Positions 58,278 to 64,000 of a DNA stretch of 64,000 bases are shown in pieces. The notes under the pieces were generated by a model. It did not search any database and was not told the DNA's origin. It saw only the letters and a program-made list of their open reading frames with translations. The stretch is taken from assembly GCF_021166475.1 (NCBI RefSeq), contig NZ_JAJOYS010000001.1, forward strand, positions 558,001 through 622,000, in the 5' to 3' direction. The translations under genes and the position numbers were made by a program. How positions within the stretch are numbered: the first letter of the stretch is position 1; every line of letters begins with the position of its first letter. Source of the DNA: Pelagibacterium xiamenense (GTDB lineage: Bacteria; Pseudomonadota; Alphaproteobacteria; Rhizobiales; Devosiaceae).

Positions 58278-59255
58278 ATGTCGCCATTGCTCCTGGGAAT
58301 TCTGGTGATCGTTTGCATTGGGGCGCTGGGCTTTGCCTTCGTGCCGGCGCTATCTGGCGGCGACCGCGCAGCCAAGCGCATGAAGGCCATGCAGCGCGAC
58401 CCGCAGGTCAACCGGCAGATGGCGAGCGCGCAGCGGAGCCGCGAGACGCGCCGGCGCACGGTTCAGGACGCGCTCAAATCCCAGACGGACGCGCTCAATG
58501 CCAAGCGCAAGAAGAATACGCTCAAGAACCGGCTATTTCAGGCCGGGATCAAGACCGATACCCGCGTGTGGATACGCAACTGCATCATTTTGGGCACGGT
58601 GTTGTTCGTCGTGCTCTTCTTCTTGCAGATCCCTGTGCTCTTCGCGCTCGTATTTGCGGTCGCCGGCGCGTATGTGCTGCCCAACATGTTTCTCTCGGCC
58701 CGCCGCAAGCGCTATCAGGCGGCCTATCTCGATGAACTGCCCAACGCCGTGGAGGCCATCGTGCGCGGCGTCAAATCGGGCCTCCCCCTCAACGATTCCA
58801 TCCGGCTCGTTGCCAAGGAACTCAAGGAGCCGGTCAAGTCCGAGTTCACGCGGGTGCTCGAGCAGCAATCGGTCGGCAAGTCGATGACCGAGGCGGTCGA
58901 AGTTCTTTTCGACCGCGTGCCGTTGCCCGAGGTCAACTTCTTCGTCGTCGTGATCACCGTGCAGCAGCAGGCGGGCGGCAACCTCTCCGAGGCGTTGTCC
59001 AACCTTGCCCGGGTGTTGCGCGACCGCAAGAAGATGAAGGGCAAGATCAAGGCGATGAGCTCCGAGGCCAAGTCCTCCGCCATGATTATCGGCGCGCTGC
59101 CGCTTTTTGTGATCGCGGCGATTTCCGTGGTGAGCCCGTCCTATCTGGTGCCGCTCTGGACCACGAGCGGCGGGCTCGTGGCGCTTGGCGGCGCGGTGTG
59201 CATGCTGGCGATGGGTATCTTCGTCATGTACCGCATGGTCCAGTTCGAGTACTAG
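58278..59255 (+). CDS. tadB: TadB inner-membrane platform protein
   Basis: This 325-residue protein has the T2SSF fold with N-terminal and C-terminal hydrophobic segments and the motif ELPNAVEAIVRGVKSGLPL. It pairs with TadC as the inner-membrane platform for CpaF. It starts four bases after cpaF. Confidence 0.93.
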   Translation: MSPLLLGILVIVCIGALGFAFVPALSGGDRAAKRMKAMQRDPQVNRQMASAQRSRETRRRTVQDALKSQTDALNAKRKKNTLKNRLFQAGIKTDTRVWIRNCIILGTVLFVVLFFLQIPVLFALVFAVAGAYVLPNMFLSARRKRYQAAYLDELPNAVEAIVRGVKSGLPLNDSIRLVAKELKEPVKSEFTRVLEQQSVGKSMTEAVEVLFDRVPLPEVNFFVVVITVQQQAGGNLSEALSNLARVLRDRKKMKGKIKAMSSEAKSSAMIIGALPLFVIAAISVVSPSYLVPLWTTSGGLVALGGAVCMLAMGIFVMYRMVQFEY

Positions 59256-59264
59256 GAGCGTTCG

Positions 59265-60257
59265 GTGTCGATCCTCGATCAAATCGCAAGCTCTGATTTT
59301 CTCATCGCTGTCTTCGCCGCGATTTCGGCGGCGGCGATTGTCTTTACCCTCGGTGCGCAGCTTTCCGAAAAGGTGGAACGCAAGGACCGGATCAAGAAGG
59401 TCGCGCTCGAACGCGAGCAGATGCGCGCGCGAGAGATGTCGCGCCTGCGCAACCAGGCCAGCGCAAAAGCCGATGGCGGTGCCGCACGGGGTATCCGGGG
59501 AGCCGAAACCAAGTCCTACATGCGCGATGTCGTCGATCGCTTTTCTCTGCAAAAGGCGTTCGTGGACGAAAATACCGTCGAAAAGCTCGCGCAGGCCGGC
59601 CAGCGCGGTCAGGCCGCGCTCACACGGCACCTGTTCATACGGTTCGTGACCCCCATCGTCCTGCTTGTCGTTGCGGTACTCTATCTCATCGTTCTGGCGC
59701 CGGGCGGGCGCCCGCTCTATCTCAACGTGACCTATGCGGTCGGCGTTGGCCTGGTCGGCGCCTACCTGCCGATCCTGCTGCTCAAGAACCAGACCCAGAA
59801 GCGTCAGCAATCGATCAAGCGTGCCTGGCCCGATGCGCTCGACCTCGTACTCTTGTGCGTGGAATCGGGCATGTCGATCGAACATGCCCTCAAGCGCGTC
59901 GCCAAGGAAATCGGACTCCAAAGCCCCGAGCTTGCAGAGGAAATGGCGTTGACGACGGCGGAACTCTCTTTCCTCGAGGACCGCACCCGGGCGTTCGAAA
60001 ATCTCGGCCGCCGGACCGGGCTCGACGCTGTCCGTTCCGTCATGACGGCGCTCATCCAGGCGGATCGCTACGGCACGTCGGTGGGGCAGGCATTGCGCGT
60101 CATGGCCGAGGAAAGCCGCGAGGCGCGCATGATGGAGGCTGAAAAGAAGGCCGCAGCGCTACCGCCCAAGATGACGGTGCCGCTGATCCTGTTCTTCCTG
60201 CCGGTACTCTTCATTATCATCATGGCACCGGCCATCATTACAGCGATGACGATGTAA
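59265..60257 (+). CDS. tadC: TadC inner-membrane platform protein
   Basis: This 330-residue T2SSF protein is the TadB partner, with WPDALDLVLLCVESGMSIEHAL as the family motif. The GTG at 59265 is the likely start, 9 bases after tadB. It is the last gene of the plus-strand pilus arm. Confidence 0.92.
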   Translation: MSILDQIASSDFLIAVFAAISAAAIVFTLGAQLSEKVERKDRIKKVALEREQMRAREMSRLRNQASAKADGGAARGIRGAETKSYMRDVVDRFSLQKAFVDENTVEKLAQAGQRGQAALTRHLFIRFVTPIVLLVVAVLYLIVLAPGGRPLYLNVTYAVGVGLVGAYLPILLLKNQTQKRQQSIKRAWPDALDLVLLCVESGMSIEHALKRVAKEIGLQSPELAEEMALTTAELSFLEDRTRAFENLGRRTGLDAVRSVMTALIQADRYGTSVGQALRVMAEESREARMMEAEKKAAALPPKMTVPLILFFLPVLFIIIMAPAIITAMTM

Positions 60258-60324
60258 CGGTAGGGCTCTGTCGGTCGTGTAGAGATCGATCCGGCGCGCG
60301 CCGCAGGCTCGCGCGTTCGGCCTT

Positions 60325-60349
60325 CAAATCATGCCACTGGCATGATTTG
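60325..60349. repeat. Perfect 11-bp palindromic hairpin after tadC
   Basis: CAAATCATGCC (60325-60335) and GGCATGATTTG (60339-60349) are perfect arms with an ACT loop, between the convergent tadC and tadD genes. It may act as a bidirectional terminator or belong to a dispersed palindromic repeat family. The centre contains GCCACTG, the B12-box string, but with no riboswitch around it. Confidence 0.65.
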
Positions 60350-60367
60350 CCCCTTCGGGTCGGCGCC

Positions 60368-61150
60368 TCACCCCTGGGTATCGCCCCGGATTTCGTCCCA
60401 GCGGTTCTGTTGGGTGAGCATGGCGCGGATATAGGCCATATTGGCCTCGACTTCCTCGGCTGGAAGCTCCTGCGCGTAGATGGCACGTGCTTCGTCGAAG
60501 CGGCCCTGAAGGCCGAGCACGAGGGCAAGGTTCTGCCGCACGCGGGTCGACGCGCCGGGCAGAGAGACCGCGTAGCGCAGGTGCTGTTCGGCCTGGCGCA
60601 GATCGCCGGTCATCGAATAGGAAAGCCCCATATTGGCATGCAGCGCGGGGCGGTCCGGCGCCAGCAGCAGCGCCTGGGAATAGGCTTGCCGCGCGGCCTC
60701 GTGCTGGCCCATCTGATCGAGGATCGCGCCTTTGACCGAAAGCGCCTCCCAATCGGGCGCGACGGGGTCCATCGTGTTGCCGAGCACGGAAAGCGCCTGA
60801 TCGAACCGTCCGTCGGCGGCGAGCGCTTTGGCGTAGGCAAGGCTTACGGCCGGCCCGCCGCGTGATTGGCCCACAAGATATTCCATGACCTGGACCGCCG
60901 GCGCCGTCTGTCCGGCCGCGCGCAACGCCGCGGCGTAGTGAATGCCCAGCGTCGCATCGCGCGGATCGTTGCGGTAGCGGCTCGCGAGATCGGCGACGGT
61001 GGCCTGGATCTGGGGGCCCGAAAGGTTGGAATAGTCCGCGTTGACCGCCGCCGTGCGGTTGGTCGCGCACGCCGACAACGCCACAAGCGCGACGGAGGCA
61101 AGAAGCGCCGAACGGCTCGCTGAGACAATGCGCGCAAGGCCAGTGGCCAT
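60368..61150 (-). CDS. tadD: TadD-like TPR lipoprotein
   Basis: This 260-residue protein has a lipoprotein signal (VALVALSAC, lipid Cys near residue 29) and several tetratricopeptide repeats (for example WEALSVKGAILDQMGQHEAA and PALHANMGLSYSMTGDLRQA). TadD is a pilotin for the secretin in Tad systems. It is transcribed against tadC. The ATG at 61150 is preferred over one 24 bases upstream because GGAG lies before it. Confidence 0.88.
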   Translation of the reverse strand: MATGLARIVSASRSALLASVALVALSACATNRTAAVNADYSNLSGPQIQATVADLASRYRNDPRDATLGIHYAAALRAAGQTAPAVQVMEYLVGQSRGGPAVSLAYAKALAADGRFDQALSVLGNTMDPVAPDWEALSVKGAILDQMGQHEAARQAYSQALLLAPDRPALHANMGLSYSMTGDLRQAEQHLRYAVSLPGASTRVRQNLALVLGLQGRFDEARAIYAQELPAEEVEANMAYIRAMLTQQNRWDEIRGDTQG

Positions 61151-61322
61151 GAAGGGAACTCCGTTGACGTCCATAGAGGCGGGTTTCCGCCCGATTATCC
61201 CTTAAGCGAACGTAAATCATTAACCCTAACGGGCGGTTAAAGCGGCCGGGCGGAGATTGCCCGGACGCAGGCGAGCGGCTACATCTGGAAGTCCCGCCCA
61301 AGCTTTTCCGGAGATTCGCGCC

Positions 61323-62663
61323 ATGACCGATCCGATCCCCCTCGTCTGCGTCCCCAAAGGCATGCTCTGCGAGGCGCCGCTTTCCGAGGCGCACCGTGTC
61401 TGGGCCGAGGCCAACGGGTTCGATGGGCAGGAAGGGAAGCTCGTCGCACTGCCCGGCGAGGATGGCGTTTCGGGCTATGTCCTCGGCGTTGGCGCCGAAG
61501 GCGCGGGTTCGCCATTGGTCACGGGCCTCGCCGCCGCGATGCTCAAGCCCGGCTCGTACCGCCTCGAAGGCGCCTATGGCGATCCGACGCTCGGCGCCTT
61601 GGGTTTTCGCCTCGGCGCCTATCGGTTCACGCGCTACAAAAGCGCCGATGCGGCCCCCGAACTCGTGCTGCCTGACGGCGCCGATGCGGCCGAAGTCGAG
61701 CGGCTGACCCAGGCTGCATTCATTGCCCGCGATCTCGTCAACACCCCGGCCAACGACCTGGGACCGAACCGCTATGAGGCCGTCATCCGCGAATTCGCAA
61801 AGGTCCGCGGGATGGACGTCAAGGTCGTCGCCGGCGACGACCTGATTGACGCAAACTTCCCCATGATCCACGCCGTCGGGCGCGCCAGCCCCGAGGCGCC
61901 GCGTCTTCTCGACCTCACATGGGGGCGCGAGGGAGACCCGAAAGTGACGCTGGTGGGCAAGGGCGTCACCTTCGATACCGGCGGGCTCAACATCAAGCCG
62001 GGCAACTCCATGGCCCTGATGAAAAAGGATATGGGCGGCTCGGCGAACGTCCTGGGGCTCGCACACGCCATCGTCGACGCCAGGCTCAAGGTCCGGCTCC
62101 GCGTGTTGATCCCCGTCGTCGAAAACGCGATTTCAGGCGCAGCCTTCCGCCCTGGCGACATCCTGCCCTCGCGCAAGGGGATCAGCGTCGAGATCGGCAA
62201 TACCGACGCCGAAGGCCGTCTGATCCTGGCCGACGCACTGGCCCTCGGGGACGAGGACAGCCCGGATCTCATGGTCGACATGGCGACGCTGACCGGCGCC
62301 GCGCGCGTCGCGCTCGGGCCGGAGCTGCCGGCGCTTTATGCGCGCGACGATGCGTTCGCCAGGGACCTCGTCGAAGCCGGGATGGCGATCGACGACCCGC
62401 TTTGGCACATGCCGCTCTGGAGCTCCTACGACAAGCTCCTCGCGTCCAAGATCGCCGACGTCAACCACATCTCCTCGGGCGGGCTGGCCGGTTCCATCAC
62501 GGCCGCGCTGTTTCTCAACCGTTTCGTCACACCCCAGACCGATTGGGCCCATCTCGACATCTTCGCCTGGGCGCCCGAGGCGCGGCCGGGCCGCCCGTTC
62601 GGCGGCACGGATCAGGGCGTCCGCGCGCTTTATGCCGTCCTCAAGGAGCGTTACGGCGCGTGA
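61323..62663 (+). CDS. M17-family leucyl aminopeptidase
   Basis: This 446-residue metallopeptidase has the M17 motifs GKGVTFDTGGLNIKPG and NTDAEGRLILADAL, with an intact metal-binding set. It removes N-terminal residues from peptides in the cytoplasm. The ATG at 61323 follows GGAG; the upstream frame is not conserved. It belongs to the shorter M17 subgroup found next to other genes in alphaproteobacteria. Confidence 0.9.
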   Translation: MTDPIPLVCVPKGMLCEAPLSEAHRVWAEANGFDGQEGKLVALPGEDGVSGYVLGVGAEGAGSPLVTGLAAAMLKPGSYRLEGAYGDPTLGALGFRLGAYRFTRYKSADAAPELVLPDGADAAEVERLTQAAFIARDLVNTPANDLGPNRYEAVIREFAKVRGMDVKVVAGDDLIDANFPMIHAVGRASPEAPRLLDLTWGREGDPKVTLVGKGVTFDTGGLNIKPGNSMALMKKDMGGSANVLGLAHAIVDARLKVRLRVLIPVVENAISGAAFRPGDILPSRKGISVEIGNTDAEGRLILADALALGDEDSPDLMVDMATLTGAARVALGPELPALYARDDAFARDLVEAGMAIDDPLWHMPLWSSYDKLLASKIADVNHISSGGLAGSITAALFLNRFVTPQTDWAHLDIFAWAPEARPGRPFGGTDQGVRALYAVLKERYGA

Positions 62664-62685
62664 TTTGATTGACTCTGGTGCGTAT

Positions 62686-62706
62686 ATTGTTGACTATATC
62701 AACAAT
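62686..62706. promoter_or_regulatory. Putative MarR operator
   Basis: ATTGTTGA (62686-62693) and TCAACAAT (62699-62706) are perfect 8-bp arms around a 5-bp spacer, about 20 bp before the MarR-GNAT start. MarR proteins bind such dyads and often repress their own gene. Confidence 0.72.
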
Positions 62707-62726
62707 TATGCTCTCCAGGGTTTGTC

Positions 62727-63653
62727 ATGTCTACCGTTGCAGAGGACGACATAGCCGCTTTTCGCGCCTTCAACCGCTTCTACACGAAGGTCATCGGCCT
62801 TCTCGAGGAGGGAATGCTCAAAAGCCCGTTCTCGCTTGTCGAGGCGCGGCTGATCCACGAGATCGGGCGCCGTGGCGCAACGACGGCGGCGGCGCTCGCA
62901 GAAGAGCTGGACATGGACCGGGGGCAGTTGAGCCGCCTCATCCGTCGGCTCTCCGACCAGGACCATCTTTCGATTGTCCCCGATGACGGCGACCGGCGCA
63001 CCAACAGGCTCATGCTGACGACCTCGGGCGAGATCGCCTGCGCAGAACTCAACGCCCTCAGCGACGATGCCGCCGAGGCGTTGCTGGAACCGCTCGACGC
63101 CGCTCGCCGTACCAGGCTGCTCGCGAGCATGCGCGCCATTCGCGACATCCTCGCTCCTGCCGACATGAGCGGTGCCCTCGTCCTGCGCCCGCCGCGGATT
63201 GGCGACATCGGTCATCTTATCGAGCGCCAGGCCGCGCTCTACAACAGCGAGTACGGCTGGAACGCCGAGTTCGAAGCGCTCATCGCGCGGATATACGCCG
63301 AATACGCCGAGGCGCCCGCAACCCCGCCAAAATATCTATGGGTCGCCGAAATCGGAGGGCAAATCGCGGGGTCGGTTTTCGTTCTGCCGGCACACGAAAC
63401 GGAGACAGCGCAGTTGCGCATGCTCTACGTGGAACCCTGCTTCCGCGGGCGCAGGCTCGGGCGGCTGCTGGTGGATGCCGCCGTGACCTTTTCACGCGAC
63501 TCCGGCTATCGCCGCGTTATCCTGTGGACACAAGACTGCCTCGCTTCGGCGCGCAGGATTTATCAGGCCGCGGGCTTCGAGCTCCAGCGTGAGGAGCGCC
63601 ACCACGCGTTTGGGCACGACCTCAATGGACAGTATTGGGCGCTGGATCTCTAG
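62727..63653 (+). CDS. MarR-GNAT fusion protein
   Basis: This 308-residue protein joins an N-terminal MarR winged helix (ATTAAALAEELDMDRGQLSRLI, then DGDRRTNRLMLT wing) to a C-terminal GNAT acetyltransferase (from about residue 155; LRMLYVEPCFRGRRLGRLLVDAA is the acetyl-CoA motif). Such fusions may sense a small molecule and acetylate it. A dyad upstream fits autoregulation. Confidence 0.92.
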   Translation: MSTVAEDDIAAFRAFNRFYTKVIGLLEEGMLKSPFSLVEARLIHEIGRRGATTAAALAEELDMDRGQLSRLIRRLSDQDHLSIVPDDGDRRTNRLMLTTSGEIACAELNALSDDAAEALLEPLDAARRTRLLASMRAIRDILAPADMSGALVLRPPRIGDIGHLIERQAALYNSEYGWNAEFEALIARIYAEYAEAPATPPKYLWVAEIGGQIAGSVFVLPAHETETAQLRMLYVEPCFRGRRLGRLLVDAAVTFSRDSGYRRVILWTQDCLASARRIYQAAGFELQREERHHAFGHDLNGQYWALDL

Positions 63654-63691
63654 AGGCTGTTCCGGCGCCGCGTCCGCCCGGCATCGCCCCC

Positions 63692-64000
63692 CTAATACCC
63701 CCGCTCCCGATCCACCAGGTTCGTCAGCGGCGCGCCGCGCTCGTGCGCCCTAAGCATATCCGAAAAATACCGCACCCCGTTCGCTTCGTTCGAAACCGCG
63801 GCGATGTGCGGGGTGATGTAGCAGTTGTCGAGCGCCCAGAGCGGGCTCTGCTTGGGAAGCGGCTCCACCTCAAAGACGTCGACGCTCGCCGCGCCCAGGG
63901 TACCGTCCTTCAGCGCCTCGACGAGGTCCGCCTCGATCTGATGCCGGCCGCGCGCGGCGTTGACGACGACGGGGCCACCGGGCAGCTTGCCGCGGCGCAG
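63692..64000 (-). CDS. ghrA: D-2-hydroxyacid dehydrogenase, GhrA-like (3' part)
   Basis: This open frame reads off the window edge and encodes the last 102 residues of a D-isomer 2-hydroxyacid dehydrogenase. The visible part has NAARGRHQIEADLVEALKDG, DVFEVEPLPKQSPLW and the catalytic His in ITPHIAAVS. It ends ...LVDRERGY at 63692. GhrA reduces glyoxylate and hydroxypyruvate. The N-terminal part and NAD-binding GxGxxG lie beyond the window. Confidence 0.85.
   Translation of the reverse strand: MRRGKLPGGPVVVNAARGRHQIEADLVEALKDGTLGAASVDVFEVEPLPKQSPLWALDNCYITPHIAAVSNEANGVRYFSDMLRAHERGAPLTNLVDRERGY

Noticed and set aside
55409-58459. Very long minus-strand open frame (about 1000 codons) opposite cpaE and cpaF
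   Set aside because: It is antisense to well-identified genes, has no start signal or family resemblance, and reflects high GC content, which removes stops.
60333-60339. GCCACTG string resembling a B12 box
   Set aside because: It is the centre of a simple palindrome; none of the other conserved riboswitch parts is present and the neighbours are pilus genes.

Overview
The window is GC-rich, densely packed chromosomal DNA from an alphaproteobacterium. It is most likely a member of the Hyphomicrobiales, perhaps close to Devosia or Pelagibacterium. The evidence is a cobB/cobQ/cobD cobalamin cluster, a Caulobacter-type cpa/tad pilus locus with CtrA-like motifs, an Atu4866-domain protein, an Entner-Doudoroff zwf-pgl-edd operon and many four-base ATGA gene overlaps. 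I found no rRNA, tRNA, CRISPR array, phage or insertion sequence. Almost all of the sequence is coding, and the genus-level guess is inference only.

Layout. 0.26-5.5 kb: a CUT1 sugar ABC transporter operon (binding protein, two permeases, a Gfo/Idh/MocA oxidoreductase, an MsmK/UgpC-type ATPase). 5.5-8.7 kb: the zinc uptake locus znuCB-zur divergent from znuA, sharing a 64-bp region with Zur-like palindromes. 8.8-11.9 kb: a membrane methyltransferase-like protein, a small exported protein and a LacI-family regulator. 12.0-18.9 kb: cobalamin genes cbiG, cobK (reversed), cobA, cobB, cobQ, cobD and cobP (reversed). 19.1-24.1 kb: a BadF-type sugar kinase followed by zwf, pgl and edd, ending in a strong terminator. 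24.1-29.6 kb (minus strand): a BetT-like transporter, a DnaJ-domain membrane protein with a VWA-like partner, a solitary ClpP variant, an SRPBCC/ArsR pair and a small ion channel. 29.6-33.3 kb (minus strand): three coiled-coil/membrane genes of unknown function, the last with a GGF-repeat tail. 33.5-34.7 kb: a CoxG-like protein, an Atu4866 protein and two tiny ORFs behind an attenuator-like hairpin.

34.7-48.7 kb is a nucleoside regulon. It runs from an AraC-family regulator through a BMP-family nucleoside ABC transporter to cdd, a purine nucleoside phosphorylase, deoC, a double-domain aldehyde dehydrogenase, a DUF433 gene, deoA, deoB and upp. Together these would import nucleosides, remove the bases, convert ribose/deoxyribose phosphates to central metabolites, oxidise the acetaldehyde made by DeoC and recapture uracil. 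After a HAD hydrolase, 49.4-61.2 kb is a Tad pilus locus. It has a divergent tadG-like/tadE/N-domain arm, then two Flp pilins, cpaA, cpaB, cpaC, cpaE, cpaF, tadB, tadC and a convergent tadD. The window ends with an M17 aminopeptidase, a MarR-GNAT fusion and the 3' part of a 2-hydroxyacid dehydrogenase.

The parts least explained by known biology are the coiled-coil/DUF6384/GGF-tail operon (29.6-33.3 kb), the tiny-ORF pair with its leader hairpin (34.3-34.6 kb), the glycine/asparagine tail of the TadG-like protein, and several near-perfect dyads in promoter regions.
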